This document shows positions 1 through 9,476 of a DNA stretch of 64,000 bases, piece by piece. Each line of letters starts with the position of its first letter. The first letter of the stretch is position 1. This stretch comes from Lysobacter prati (GTDB lineage Bacteria; Pseudomonadota; Gammaproteobacteria; Xanthomonadales; Xanthomonadaceae). The translations under genes and the position numbers were made by a program. Under the pieces are notes generated by a model. The model did no database searches and was not told the origin of the DNA. It worked only from the letters and a program-made list of their open reading frames with translations. The stretch lies in the NCBI RefSeq assembly GCF_009765215.1, contig NZ_VLNV01000001.1:1054001-1118000 (forward strand), written 5' to 3'.

Positions 1-1180
1 GAAAGAAGATCTTGTGCTTCCCATCTTGAAACGACAGCTTGGATCCGCCCTGATAGTCATCCCCAAGCTGCACATTCCAACCACCGTCAGGCTCAGAAGA
101 TCTCTGAATAAGCCCCTCCGATCGCTTGACCAATAGATCCATGAGTCCCGATGAACCGATGTCTCCCGGATCCCGCAGAACCATCAAGACATCGTCTACG
201 TATCGCCCGTAGTAGACCGGCGCCAACTGACGCTCGACGAAATCGTCCCACTTTGCGAGAAGACAGTTGGCAATAAGGCGGGTCGCAGACAGCCCAATTG
301 GCAGCCCTCCGACCAACGTGGAGCCGTCGCTCGCATCAGCGTAGATGTCCAACTCACCAGATGCGCGATCGGACCAGGTAGATAGAAACCCCGACACCGC
401 GGCAGAGAAGGATTTCTCGAAGGAGTTAAGCTCGACACCCAGTCGACTCTGAAACGCCTCAAGACGGAGAAATTCCGGATCTATTGTGTGGTAGTAGTTC
501 TTGAAATCCAAAGATACTGCAATCAGCGCCTCGCCCTTCTCCAGACCATCCTTCAGCGCTTTAAGGCCGTTGTCTCTCCATCTCTTGTATGGACCGAAAT
601 ACGGCTGAAAAGAACCAGGCACCCCCAAGTGATACTCGCCGACGGAATCCTGACGAAGTCGATTCGCAACACCGTATCTCCTCAGCCTAGATCCGTAAGC
701 GCAATCTTTCAGCTTGGCATCGAAACGGTTGCCAACCAGGTTGATCCAAAGGGCGGAAATTACGTGAAGCTCTACGGAAAACAGACCGACAAGCCGAAAC
801 TCAGGAGTCAGGTCTTCGGACTCCAGAAGGAACTCAAACGCTCGCGCTGCGTCGGAAAAGTATGTGTGCCCACCCTTCCAATCTACTTTCCTCTTTCTTC
901 CAAGCTTCTTCGGGACGAGGCGGTAGTCGCCAAAGTTTCGCGCTAGAACGGCTTCTAGGCCGTTCTCGCGAAGCTCATTCAGCAGCTTTAGAAGGTTTTC
1001 ATGCAACGCTTTTTCGTAAGCCACGAACTCCTGGGATATGTGGAGAGATCTGTCAAAGTAGCAGTCGGCCTTCGCCTTCCTGTATGCATAGACTAGATCC
1101 CTAAACTCCAACTCTTGCCAACTCTGAATTCGCCTCGTCTCGTCCATATCCCCTACGCTCGACTTTTCGCTTCCATCCAT
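1..1180 (-). CDS. Reverse transcriptase (UG/DRT-like), 3' end outside window
   Basis: An open frame of at least 393 codons runs off the left edge. The polymerase core is clear. Motif A is SLDFKNYYHTID with D225, followed by GGLPIGLSATRLIAN at about residues 291-305 and the catalytic YVDD at residues 327-330. The roughly 200 residues before motif A contain a WINLVG and an AYGSRLRRYG segment. They lack the layout of group II intron proteins, and are longer than in typical retron RTs as I recall them. This N-terminus resembles the 'unknown group'/defence-associated RTs, but the class cannot be set without the missing C-terminus. The start is the ATG at 1180; an ATG at 1147 with a closer purine-rich stretch is the alternative. 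Base composition is unlike the neighbours: 27 of 60 bases are G/C at 481-540 against 46 of 60 at 1981-2040 by hand count. This suggests horizontal transfer. Antiphage function is inference only. Confidence 0.85.
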   Translation of the reverse strand, partial: MDGSEKSSVGDMDETRRIQSWQELEFRDLVYAYRKAKADCYFDRSLHISQEFVAYEKALHENLLKLLNELRENGLEAVLARNFGDYRLVPKKLGRKRKVDWKGGHTYFSDAARAFEFLLESEDLTPEFRLVGLFSVELHVISALWINLVGNRFDAKLKDCAYGSRLRRYGVANRLRQDSVGEYHLGVPGSFQPYFGPYKRWRDNGLKALKDGLEKGEALIAVSLDFKNYYHTIDPEFLRLEAFQSRLGVELNSFEKSFSAAVSGFLSTWSDRASGELDIYADASDGSTLVGGLPIGLSATRLIANCLLAKWDDFVERQLAPVYYGRYVDDVLMVLRDPGDIGSSGLMDLLVKRSEGLIQRSSEPDGGWNVQLGDDYQGGSKLSFQDGKHKIFF

Positions 1181-1182
1181 AT

Positions 1183-1216
1183 GCAATTGGGCCCGCCGAC
1201 TGGCGGGCCCAATTGC
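1183..1216. repeat. Perfect 15-bp inverted repeat between icmF and the RT gene
   Basis: Arms 1183-1197 and 1202-1216 are exact reverse complements, starting GCAATTGGGCCCGCC, with loop GACT. It lies 26 bases beyond the icmF stop and ends 2 bases before the RT start codon. No T-tract follows on either strand, so it is not a classical intrinsic terminator. It could end icmF transcription, protect the mRNA 3' end, or be a structured element of the RT locus. Confidence 0.75.
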
Positions 1217-1242
1217 TCCCCATGCAGCTCACGCGGTCCTTG

Positions 1243-4200
1243 TCACATGTTTCGGCGGTACTCCCCACCCACGTCATACAACGCATGGCTAATCTGCCCC
1301 AAGCTATGCGTCTTAACCGCCTCCATCAGGCTGGCAAACACATTCCGCCGCTCGCGGGCCGTCGCCTGTAGCGACTTCAATCCATCGGCCGCGTAGCCGT
1401 TGCGGTTGCCCTGGTAGCCAGCGACGTTCTCAATCTGCTGCCCCTTCTCCCCTTCCGTGCTCCGGATCAGCTCGATCTCGGTGACGATGTCGCCACCATG
1501 GTCCTTCGGCAGGAAGGTGTTCACGCCGATCAGCGGCAGTGAACCGTCGTGCTTCTTGTGCTCGTAGTACAGGCTCTCTTCCTGGATCTTGCCGCGCTGG
1601 TACATGGTGTCCATCGCACCCAGCACGCCGCCGCGCTCGCTGATCGCCTCGAACTCCTTGTAGACCGCTTCCTCGACGATGTCGGTGAGCTTGTCGACGA
1701 TGAAGCTGCCCTGCCAGGGGTTCTCGTTGAAGTTGAGGCCCAGTTCCTTGTTGATGATCATCTGGATCGCCACGGCACGGCGCACGCTTTCCTCGGTCGG
1801 CGTGGTGATCGCTTCATCGTAGGCGTTGGTGTGCAGGCTGTTGCAGTTGTCGAACAGCGCATACAGCGCCTGCAACGTGGTGCGGATGTCGTTGAACTGG
1901 ATTTCCTGCGCATGCAGGGAGCGGCCGCTGGTCTGGATGTGGTACTTCATCATCTGGCTGCGGGCGCTGGCGCCGTAGCGCTCGCGCATCGCGCGCGCCC
2001 AGATGCGGCGGGCGACGCGGCCGATGACCGTGTACTCCGGGTCCATGCCGTTGGAGAAGAAGAACGACAGGTTCGGCGCGAAGTCGTCGATCTTCATGCC
2101 GCGCGCGAGGTAGTACTCGACGATCGTGAAGCCGTTGCTCAGGGTGAAGGCGAGCTGGCTGATCGGGTTCGCGCCGGCTTCGGCGATGTGGTAGCCGGAG
2201 ATCGACACCGAGTAGAAGTTGCGGACGCTGCGGTCGACGAAGAACTGCTGGATGTCGCCCATCATGCGCAGGGCGAACTCGGTGCTGAAGATGCAGGTGT
2301 TCTGCGCCTGGTCTTCCTTGAGGATGTCGGCCTGCACGGTGCCGCGCACGGTCGCCAAGGTGTGCGCCTTGATCTTCTCGTAGGTCTCGGCGTCGACGAC
2401 CTGGTCGCCGGTCACGCCCAGCAGGCCCAGGCCGAGGCCGTCGTTGGTCTCCGGCAGCATGCCGCTGTAGGTCGGGCGCTGGCGGCCGGCGAACATCGCC
2501 TCGATCTTGTCGTGCGCCACGTCCCAGCGCGCCTGGTCGGCACGCAGGTACTTCTCGACCTGCTGGTCGATGGCGGTGTTCATGAACATCGCCAGGATGA
2601 TCGGCGCCGGGCCGTTGATCGTCATCGACACCGAGGTGCTGGGTGCGCACAGGTCGAAGCCGGAGTACAGCTTCTTCATGTCGTCCAGCGTGGCGATGTT
2701 GACGCCGGAGTTGCCGATCTTGCCGTAGATGTCCGGGCGCACGGCCGGGTCTTCGCCGTACAGCGTGACGCTGTCGAAGGCGGTGGACAGGCGCGCGGCC
2801 GGCTGACCGACCGACAGGTAATGGAAGCGGCGGTTGGTGCGCTCGGGCGTGCCCTCGCCCGCGAACATGCGGATCGGGTCCTCGCCGGTGCGGCGGTACG
2901 GGTAGACGCCGCCGGTGTACGGGTAGTAGCCCGGCAGGTTTTCCTTCTGCAGGAAGACCAGCAGCTCGCCCCAGCTCTTGTACGTGGGCGCGGCGATCTT
3001 CGGGATCTTCTGGTGGCTGAGCGACTCGCGGTAGTTCTCGACGCGGATGGTCTTGTCGCGGACCTGGTACTCGTTGACCTCGTCGGTGATCGACTTCAGG
3101 CGCGCCGGCCAGCCGCGCAGCAGCTTGAGGGCGTCGGAGGTGAGGGACTGGATGGCGTCGTTGTAGCGCTGGCGCAGGGTCAGCAGCGTCTTGTCGCCAC
3201 CGTCGGTGAGGGCATCGGCAGCGAACAGGTCCAGCGCCTTGGGCAGGCTCTCGTCGCCCAGGTCATGCAGCGACTGCCAATAGCTCTGCGCACGGTCCGC
3301 CACTTCCGCCTGCGTCTCGATCTGCGCGTTGATGCCGCGACCTTGTTCCGCGATCTCGGCCAGGTAGCGCACGCGCGCACCCGGGATCAGCACGGTTGCG
3401 CGCGGCTCCTTCAGCGAGGTGTCGATCTGCGGCGACCATTTCTCTGCCGGCAGCGACAGCTTCTCGCGCAGCAGGCGGCACAGGTTGGCGAACATCCAGC
3501 TGATGCCGGGGTCGTTGAACTGACTGGCAATGGTCGGATAGACCGGGACGTCCTCGTCCTTGGTCTGGAAGGCAACACGATTGCGCTTCCACTGCTTGCG
3601 CACGTCGCGCAGCGCATCCTCGGCGCCGCGCTTGTCGAACTTGTTGAGCACGACCAGCTCGGCGAAGTCGAGCATGTCGATCTTCTCCAGTTGGCTCGGC
3701 GCGCCGAAGTCGCTGGTCATCACGTACATCGGGAAGTCGACCAGGTCGACGATCTCCGAGTCCGACTGGCCGATGCCGGCGGTCTCGACGATCACCAGGT
3801 CGTAGCCCAGCCCCTTGAGGAAGCCGATGCAGTCCTTGAGCACGGTGTTGGTAGCCGCGTGCTGGCGGCGCGTGGCCATCGAACGCATGTACACGCGCTT
3901 GGAACGCAGCGAGTTCATGCGGATGCGGTCGCCCAGCAGCGCGCCGCCGGTGCGGCGACGGGTCGGGTCGACCGAGATCACGGCGATGCGCATCTCGGGG
4001 AAGCTGGCGAGGAAGCGGTTGAGCAGTTCGTCAGTGACCGACGACTTGCCGGCGCCGCCGGTGCCGGTGATGCCGATGACCGGGGTCTTGCCGCCGGCCA
4101 GCTGCCACTGCTTGCGCAGGTGCGAGAGCTGCGATTCGTCGAGCAGGCCTTCCTCGATCGCCGAGAGCATGTGGCCGATGCTGATTTCATCGTCCTTGTC

Positions 4201-4686
4201 GGGCGCGTGCTCGGGCGTCTTGGCGCCCTTGCGGGCGTCGTTGGCGCGACGGATCACGTCCTCGATCATCGCCACCAGGCCCATGTGCATGCCGTCGTTG
4301 GGGTGGTAGATGCGTTCGACGCCGTAGCCCTGCAGCTCACGGATTTCTTCCGGCGTAATCGTGCCGCCACCGCCGCCGAACACGCGGATGTGCGAGGCGC
4401 CGCGCTCGGCGAGCATGTCGACCATGTATTTGAAATATTCGACGTGTCCGCCCTGGTAGGACGACAGGGCGATGCCGTCGGCATCTTCCTGCAGTGCGGC
4501 GCGGACCACGTCCTCGACGGAGCGGTTATGGCCGAGGTGGATGACCTCGGCGCCCTGCCCCTGGATCAGCCTGCGCATGATGTTGATGGCGGCGTCGTGG
4601 CCGTCGAACAGGCTGGCGGCGGTGACGAAACGCAGCGGGCTGGTCTCGACGGCGGTTTCGGGGAGGGGGCTGGCAGGGGTGCTCAT
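1243..4686 (-). CDS. icmF: Fused isobutyryl-CoA mutase IcmF (with G-protein chaperone domain)
   Basis: This is a 1147-residue protein with the IcmF domain order. The N-terminal B12-binding domain has DGH at residues 28-30, for the histidine that ligates cobalt. A MeaI-type GTPase follows, with P-loop GTGGAGKSS around K214 and NKFD as the base-recognition motif. The C-terminal half is the substrate-binding mutase barrel. IcmF interconverts isobutyryl-CoA and n-butyryl-CoA, and some members also act on isovaleryl-CoA; the GTPase domain gates cofactor loading. The ATG at 4686 ([10 protein letters not shown]) is chosen because the conserved B12 domain begins about 20 residues later. An in-frame extension to 4827 would run into the divergent gene's start. 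It fits the branched-chain amino acid genes nearby. Nothing looks damaged. Confidence 0.93.
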   Translation of the reverse strand: MSTPASPLPETAVETSPLRFVTAASLFDGHDAAINIMRRLIQGQGAEVIHLGHNRSVEDVVRAALQEDADGIALSSYQGGHVEYFKYMVDMLAERGASHIRVFGGGGGTITPEEIRELQGYGVERIYHPNDGMHMGLVAMIEDVIRRANDARKGAKTPEHAPDKDDEISIGHMLSAIEEGLLDESQLSHLRKQWQLAGGKTPVIGITGTGGAGKSSVTDELLNRFLASFPEMRIAVISVDPTRRRTGGALLGDRIRMNSLRSKRVYMRSMATRRQHAATNTVLKDCIGFLKGLGYDLVIVETAGIGQSDSEIVDLVDFPMYVMTSDFGAPSQLEKIDMLDFAELVVLNKFDKRGAEDALRDVRKQWKRNRVAFQTKDEDVPVYPTIASQFNDPGISWMFANLCRLLREKLSLPAEKWSPQIDTSLKEPRATVLIPGARVRYLAEIAEQGRGINAQIETQAEVADRAQSYWQSLHDLGDESLPKALDLFAADALTDGGDKTLLTLRQRYNDAIQSLTSDALKLLRGWPARLKSITDEVNEYQVRDKTIRVENYRESLSHQKIPKIAAPTYKSWGELLVFLQKENLPGYYPYTGGVYPYRRTGEDPIRMFAGEGTPERTNRRFHYLSVGQPAARLSTAFDSVTLYGEDPAVRPDIYGKIGNSGVNIATLDDMKKLYSGFDLCAPSTSVSMTINGPAPIILAMFMNTAIDQQVEKYLRADQARWDVAHDKIEAMFAGRQRPTYSGMLPETNDGLGLGLLGVTGDQVVDAETYEKIKAHTLATVRGTVQADILKEDQAQNTCIFSTEFALRMMGDIQQFFVDRSVRNFYSVSISGYHIAEAGANPISQLAFTLSNGFTIVEYYLARGMKIDDFAPNLSFFFSNGMDPEYTVIGRVARRIWARAMRERYGASARSQMMKYHIQTSGRSLHAQEIQFNDIRTTLQALYALFDNCNSLHTNAYDEAITTPTEESVRRAVAIQMIINKELGLNFNENPWQGSFIVDKLTDIVEEAVYKEFEAISERGGVLGAMDTMYQRGKIQEESLYYEHKKHDGSLPLIGVNTFLPKDHGGDIVTEIELIRSTEGEKGQQIENVAGYQGNRNGYAADGLKSLQATARERRNVFASLMEAVKTHSLGQISHALYDVGGEYRRNM

Positions 4687-4806
4687 GACGCGCTCAATAC
4701 GGAAACGATCGAATGCGGATTGTAGCGCGTCGGGCTGAAGGGACTGGCCGACCCGCCACGCATCCCCCGTCATTCCCCAGACCACCCCTGCGCGGCCCCA
4801 CGGCTT

Positions 4807-6105
4807 ATGGCTACACTCAACTCCCAAGCCATTGCCACCATGTCAGAAGACACCGTCCTCCTAGAGTTGCGCCGCCAGGCCCATCACGGTTCGCCGCAAG
4901 CGCTGTACCAGCTTGCGACGGCGCTGGTGATCCGGCATGAGCTCGAAGAGGCGTTCGTCCTGCACCGCCGCGCCGCCGAGGCCGGCCTGGCCAATGCCCA
5001 GATCGAATGCGCGCGGATGCTGCTGTACGGCGTCGGCTGCGAGGCCGATGCCGAACTCGCCAGCGCCTGGTTGCTGCGCGCCGAACACGCGGGCAGCCCG
5101 ATCGCCAGTTACTTCCTGGCGCTGGTGGCGCTGGGCGGTTTCGCCCTGCCGCGCGATGGCCGCATCAACGAACGCCTGTTGCGCGCGGTCCGCGCCAACT
5201 ATCCACCGGCGCTGCGCGCAATCGCCATCCATTTCGGCCGCAAACCCGGCGAGGCCGACCAGGCCCGTTGCATACAGATGCTGGAGCTGGCCGCCGGACA
5301 TGGCGACGCAGTGGCAGCACGACTGCTGGCCGAACGACTGGCGCGCGGCGAAGGCTGCGCCCGCCAGCCACTGGCGGCCCGCGACATCTGGGCGCAGCTG
5401 TCGGCCATCGGCATCGGTGCCCTGCCCCAGATCACCGTGCCCGAGTACGCCGCGGAAGGAACCGCGCCCGGAGCGCTGTCGCTGGAAGAAGTGCTCGCAC
5501 CGGTCTCGCCGAAACGACAGTCACTGCGGCCACGGGTCATGACGCTGGACGGCCTGCTCAGCGCCGACGAGTGCCGCCTGCTGGTCGCCAACGCCGAATC
5601 GCGCCTGCAGCGCTCGCAGACCGTGGATCCCGAGACCGGCCTGCCGCTGGCGATGCAGATCCGCACCAGCAGCGACGCGGCCCTCGATCCGATCCTGGAA
5701 GACGTGGCGCTGCGCAGCGTGCAACTGCGCATGGCCAGTGCCGCCGGTGTGCCGCTGTCGCACGCCGAGCACCTGACCGTGCTGCGCTACGAACCCGGCC
5801 AGGAATACCGCCCGCACCGCGACTACCGTCCGCAAGGCTCGATCGAACGCGACTGCCCGCAGGCCGGCAACCGCCTGCGCACCATCTGCGTCTATCTCAA
5901 CGAGGTCGAGGCCGGCGGTGAGACGCACTTCCCGGTGTCCGGCCTCAAGGTGGCCCCGCGCCCCGGCCGCGCGGTCATCTTCGACAACCTCCAGTCCGAC
6001 GGCACGCCGGACGTCGATTCGCTGCACGCCGGCCTGCCGGTTGAGCGCGGCGTGAAGTGGCTGGCCACGCTGTGGCTGCGGCAGGCGCCCTACCGCAATT
6101 TCTGA
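4807..6105 (+). CDS. Sel1/TPR-repeat protein with C-terminal prolyl 4-hydroxylase-type 2OG-Fe(II) dioxygenase domain
   Basis: This is a 432-residue protein. Residues of about 15-190 are Ala-rich helical repeats of the Sel1 type ([20 protein letters not shown] and similar units). From about residue 235 comes a P4Hc-type dioxygenase domain. The facial triad is H337, D339 and H407, and K417 is positioned to bind 2-oxoglutarate. No signal peptide is seen, so it should be cytoplasmic. The substrate is unknown; related bacterial enzymes hydroxylate proline in proteins. It is divergent from icmF, with 120 bases between the starts. A second in-frame ATG at 4840 ([10 protein letters not shown]) is an equally possible start, as neither has a strong ribosome-binding site. 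It ends before a 200-base spacer with no evident gene. Confidence 0.85.
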   Translation: MATLNSQAIATMSEDTVLLELRRQAHHGSPQALYQLATALVIRHELEEAFVLHRRAAEAGLANAQIECARMLLYGVGCEADAELASAWLLRAEHAGSPIASYFLALVALGGFALPRDGRINERLLRAVRANYPPALRAIAIHFGRKPGEADQARCIQMLELAAGHGDAVAARLLAERLARGEGCARQPLAARDIWAQLSAIGIGALPQITVPEYAAEGTAPGALSLEEVLAPVSPKRQSLRPRVMTLDGLLSADECRLLVANAESRLQRSQTVDPETGLPLAMQIRTSSDAALDPILEDVALRSVQLRMASAAGVPLSHAEHLTVLRYEPGQEYRPHRDYRPQGSIERDCPQAGNRLRTICVYLNEVEAGGETHFPVSGLKVAPRPGRAVIFDNLQSDGTPDVDSLHAGLPVERGVKWLATLWLRQAPYRNF

Positions 6106-6305
6106 ACAGGCATCCGGACGACGGCGCCATTTTGCCGGTCATGGCGCGTACGTATGCGTATCCGTCGATTGCATTAGACTGTCGCGCCTGTGGCGAGGGG
6201 TTACCTCCTCCCGCGGAGGCGAATCCTTTTCGATTCAACTACTTACACATCACAGTTGGCGTATAGCGCGACGCGCGAATCCTGACGCCAGCAGCGGAGC
6301 ACCCG

Positions 6306-7409
6306 ATGATTTTCGAAACCCTGGACACTTTCGGCCACGAGCAGGTCGTGTTTTGCCACAACAAGGACGCGGGCCTGAAGGCCATCATCGCGATCCACAA
6401 CACCGTGCTCGGTCCGGCCCTGGGTGGCACCCGCATGTGGCCGTACAAGACCGAGCAGGACGCGCTCAATGACGTGCTGCGCCTGTCGCGCGGCATGACC
6501 TACAAGAACGCGGTCGCCGGCCTGAACATCGGCGGCGGCAAGGCCGTGATCATCGGCGACCCGGCTGCCGACAAGTCCGAAGCACTGTTCCGCGCCTTCG
6601 GCCAGTTCGTCGAAGCACTCGGCGGCCGTTACATCACCGCCGAAGACGTCGGCATCGACGTCAACGACATGGAATACGTCTACCGCGAGACCGAGTACGT
6701 CACCGGCGTGCACCAGGTCCATGGCGGTTCGGGCGACCCGTCGCCGTTCACCGCCTACGGCACCCTGCAGGGTCTGATGGCGACGTTGAACAAGCGCTTC
6801 GGCGATGAGGAAGTGGGCAAGTACTCCTACGCCGTGCAGGGCCTGGGCCATGTCGGCATGGAGTTCGTGAAGCTGCTCAAGGAGCGCGGCGCGAAGATCT
6901 ACGCCACCGACATCAACAAGAGCCTGGTCGACAAGGCCGTCTCCGAGTACGGCGCAGAAGCCGTTGGCCTGGACGAGATCTACGACGTGCCGGCCGATGT
7001 CTACTCGCCGTGCGCGCTCGGTGGCACCGTCAACGAGAACACCCTGCCGCGCCTGAAGATGAAGGTCATCTGCGGCGCCGCCAACAACCAGCTGGCCAAC
7101 AACGCCATCGGCGACGAAGTGGCCAAGCGCGGCATCCTGTACGCACCGGACTACGCGGTGAACGCGGGCGGCGTGATGAACGTGGCACTGGAACTCGACG
7201 GCTACAACCGCGAGCGTGCCATGCGCATGATGCGCACGATCTATCACAACCTCGCGCGCATCTTCGAGATCGCCGAGCGTGACGCGATCCCGACCTACCG
7301 CGCCGCCGACCGCCTGGCCGAAGAGCGCATCAACGCCATCGGCAAGCTCAAGCTGCCGCTGGGCCGCAGCGCCCCGCGCTTCCAGGGTCGCATCCGCGGC
7401 GGTCACTAA
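6306..7409 (+). CDS. ldh: Leucine (branched-chain amino acid) dehydrogenase
   Basis: This 367-residue enzyme belongs to the Glu/Leu/Phe/Val dehydrogenase family. The substrate domain holds the glycine-rich GPALGGTRMW segment and the lysine-containing GMTYKNAVAGLNIGGGK stretch. The C-terminal Rossmann domain contains GLGHVGMEF. The length matches leucine dehydrogenases (about 360) and is shorter than glutamate dehydrogenases. It deaminates Leu, Val and Ile to 2-oxo acids with NAD+, feeding the isovaleryl-CoA route encoded downstream. It is followed by a strong hairpin and so is probably a single-gene transcript. Specificity for leucine over valine or phenylalanine is by family resemblance only. 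Confidence 0.92.
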   Translation: MIFETLDTFGHEQVVFCHNKDAGLKAIIAIHNTVLGPALGGTRMWPYKTEQDALNDVLRLSRGMTYKNAVAGLNIGGGKAVIIGDPAADKSEALFRAFGQFVEALGGRYITAEDVGIDVNDMEYVYRETEYVTGVHQVHGGSGDPSPFTAYGTLQGLMATLNKRFGDEEVGKYSYAVQGLGHVGMEFVKLLKERGAKIYATDINKSLVDKAVSEYGAEAVGLDEIYDVPADVYSPCALGGTVNENTLPRLKMKVICGAANNQLANNAIGDEVAKRGILYAPDYAVNAGGVMNVALELDGYNRERAMRMMRTIYHNLARIFEIAERDAIPTYRAADRLAEERINAIGKLKLPLGRSAPRFQGRIRGGH

Positions 7410-7422
7410 GACGCACACACTT

Positions 7423-7452
7423 CGACGGGGCCGCTGGCCCCGTCGTCGTATT
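7423..7452 (+). terminator. Intrinsic terminator after leucine dehydrogenase
   Basis: A 10-bp perfect stem (CGACGGGGCC at 7423-7432 with its complement at 7436-7445) and a 3-base loop is followed by TCGTATTT. It lies 13 bases after the stop codon. The T-run is short. Confidence 0.7.
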
Positions 7453-7529
7453 TGAAGTTTCAGACGTCTCCTAGAGCATTGGCGGGCGCAACGGCTCAAG
7501 CTACCTGCCCTTCTCCCGGAGCCCTCGTC

Positions 7530-8243
7530 ATGCGCGCCACACTCACGCTTCTCGCCCTCGCCCTCACCTGCGCCATCGCCGCCCACGCCGGTGACGGCAA
7601 GCTCGACTACGACCACCAGGAACAGTGGCAGGCCGCGCACGACATGGCGCAGTCGCCGATCGACATCGTCACCCACGATGCCGTCCCCGCCGCCGGCAAC
7701 GAGCCGGGCGCGCTGAAGTTCACCCACACTCGTGCACCGGTCGAAGCGGTCGTCGACAACGGCCACGCCGTGGAAGTGGAGACCCATGCCACCCAGGCGA
7801 CCATCCGCGGCCGCCAGTTCACGCTCGCCCAGTTCCACTTCCACGCGCAGAGCGAGCACACCATCGATGGCCACCACTACCCGCTGGAGGGCCATTTCGT
7901 TTTCAAGGCCCAGGATGGCCGCCTGGCCGTGGTCGGCGTGATGTACGAGCCAGGCGCGGCCAATGCGCAGGTCCAGACCCTGCTGGATGACCTTTCGCAC
8001 AAGACGCCGGCGCCTGCGGAGCGTGAAATCGATATCGCCGGGCTGCTGCCCCGCCAGCGCGGCTATTACCACTACCTGGGTTCGCTGACCACGCCGCCGC
8101 TGACCGAGAATGTGGAGTGGTATGTGCTGCCGGCTCCGGTGACAATGTCGCAGCAGCAGATCGACGCTTTCCTGGCGCACTACCGCCACAACAACCGCAA
8201 CACCCAGCCGCTCAACGGGCGGCCGCTGGTCCATTACCAGTGA
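7530..8243 (+). CDS. Periplasmic alpha-class carbonic anhydrase
   Basis: The gene encodes 237 residues beginning with a Sec signal peptide (MRATLTLLALALTCAIAAHA). The ATG at 7530 follows a CCGGAG ribosome-binding site, and it is preferred over the upstream start at 7452 because it places the signal peptide at the N-terminus. The three zinc ligands are H103 and H105 (FHFHAQSEH) and H122 (EGHFVF), all in the alpha-CA spacing. The LTTPPLTENVEWYVL signature is also present. It hydrates CO2 to bicarbonate in the periplasm. Sitting just before the acyl-CoA and biotin-carboxylase pathway, it might help supply bicarbonate, but that link is speculative. The spacing to the next gene (32 bases) would allow co-transcription with liuA. 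Confidence 0.93.
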   Translation: MRATLTLLALALTCAIAAHAGDGKLDYDHQEQWQAAHDMAQSPIDIVTHDAVPAAGNEPGALKFTHTRAPVEAVVDNGHAVEVETHATQATIRGRQFTLAQFHFHAQSEHTIDGHHYPLEGHFVFKAQDGRLAVVGVMYEPGAANAQVQTLLDDLSHKTPAPAEREIDIAGLLPRQRGYYHYLGSLTTPPLTENVEWYVLPAPVTMSQQQIDAFLAHYRHNNRNTQPLNGRPLVHYQ

Positions 8244-8275
8244 TCCAATCGCCGTAAACCTACAACGAGGCCCGC

Positions 8276-9433
8276 ATGCGCAGTTTTTCACTTGGTGACG
8301 ATATCGATGCACTGCGCGACGCGGTCCGCCGCTTCGCCGACGCGGAGATCGCACCGCGGGCAGCGAGCATCGACGAGGAGAACTGGTTCCCGCAGGACCT
8401 GTGGCCCAAGCTGGGCGAACTGGGCCTGCTGGGCATCACCGTTCCGGCCCAGTACGGCGGCAGCGAGATGGGCTACCTCGCCCATCTCGTCGCGATGGAG
8501 GAAATCTCCCGCACCTCAGGTTCCGTCGGCCTGAGCTACGGCGCGCACTCCAACCTGTGCGTCAGCAACCTGTACGCCAACGGCAACGAAGACCAGCGCA
8601 ACAAGTACCTGCCCAAGCTGTGCAGCGGCGAATGGAAGGGCGCGCTGGCGATGAGCGAACCGGGCGCCGGTTCCGACGTGGTCGGCTCGATGATCTGCCG
8701 CGCCGAGCGCAAGGGCGACGTCTGGGTCGCCAACGGCAACAAGATGTGGATCACCAACGGCCCCGAGGCCGACGTGCTGATCGTCTACATGCGCACCGCC
8801 GGCAAGGACGCGGGCAGCCAGTGCATGACCGCCTTCATCGTCGAGAAGGGCATGAAGGGCTTCTCCACCGCGCAGAAGCTCGACAAGCTGGGCATGCGCG
8901 GCTCCAACACCTGCGAGCTGGTGTTCGAGGATTGCGAGATCCCGGCCGAGAACGTGCTGGGTGACGTGCACAAGGGCGTCAAGGTGCTCATGCGCGGCCT
9001 CAACACCGAGCGCCTGGTGCTGACCGGCGGCCCGATCGGCCTGATGCAGGCCGCCCTCGACATCGCCCTGCCCTACGTGCGCGAGCGCAAGCAGTTCAAT
9101 GCCGCCATCGGCACGTTCGGGCTGATGCAGGGCAAGATCGCCGACATGTACACCTCGCTGCAGTCGAGCCGCGCCTTCGCCTACCAGGTCGCACGCGACT
9201 TCGACAGCGGCCACAGCAGCCGCGTCGATGCGGCCTCCTGCCTGCTGCATGCCTCGGAAGCGGCGGTGCAGGTCGCGCTGGAAGGCATCCAGGCGCTGGG
9301 CGGCAACGGCTACATCAACGAGTTCGCGACCGGCCGGATCCTGCGCGACGCCAAGCTCTATGCCATCGGCGCCGGCACCAACGAGATCCGCCGCATGCTG
9401 ATCGGGCGCGAGCTGTTCAACGACAAGCACTGA
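8276..9433 (+). CDS. liuA: Isovaleryl-CoA dehydrogenase
   Basis: This is a 385-residue flavoenzyme of the acyl-CoA dehydrogenase family, of normal length. It carries the [14 protein letters not shown]/substrate signature and [12 protein letters not shown]. The catalytic base is expected to be E245, in [11 protein letters not shown]. That is the isovaleryl-CoA dehydrogenase position, rather than the C-terminal Glu used by short- and medium-chain enzymes. It oxidises isovaleryl-CoA to 3-methylcrotonyl-CoA and passes electrons to ETF. It is the first committed step of leucine breakdown after decarboxylation. The remaining Liu enzymes are encoded from 24221 onward, with the autotransporter array in between. 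Confidence 0.95.
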   Translation: MRSFSLGDDIDALRDAVRRFADAEIAPRAASIDEENWFPQDLWPKLGELGLLGITVPAQYGGSEMGYLAHLVAMEEISRTSGSVGLSYGAHSNLCVSNLYANGNEDQRNKYLPKLCSGEWKGALAMSEPGAGSDVVGSMICRAERKGDVWVANGNKMWITNGPEADVLIVYMRTAGKDAGSQCMTAFIVEKGMKGFSTAQKLDKLGMRGSNTCELVFEDCEIPAENVLGDVHKGVKVLMRGLNTERLVLTGGPIGLMQAALDIALPYVRERKQFNAAIGTFGLMQGKIADMYTSLQSSRAFAYQVARDFDSGHSSRVDAASCLLHASEAAVQVALEGIQALGGNGYINEFATGRILRDAKLYAIGAGTNEIRRMLIGRELFNDKH

Positions 9434-9440
9434 TCGCCGT

Positions 9441-9465
9441 CCCTCCGCCGCAATGCAGCGGAGGG
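9441..9465. terminator. Bidirectional hairpin between liuA and autotransporter copy 1
   Basis: Arms CCCTCCGC (9441-9448) and its complement (9458-9465) enclose a 9-base loop in the 43-base gap between two convergent genes. There is no good T-tract on either side, so termination strength is uncertain. Confidence 0.55.
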
Positions 9466-9476
9466 AGCGGTTGCAC

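Noticed and set aside
488-1104. Small plus-strand frames over the RT region
   Set aside because: They are antisense to the RT motifs and have no recognisable domain.
1-1180. Group II intron or retron as source of the RT
   Set aside because: No maturase or intron RNA structure is visible, and the N-terminal 220 residues before motif A are unlike short retron RTs. Not fully excluded because the C-terminus is missing.
1549-4725. Long plus-strand open frame opposite icmF (1058 codons)
   Set aside because: Low-complexity V/A/R/D/H-rich product with no domain, exactly opposite a well-supported gene; a GC-skew shadow.
6243-8354. 703-codon minus-strand frame across ldh and the carbonic anhydrase
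   Set aside because: Antisense of two recognised genes, with no protein features.
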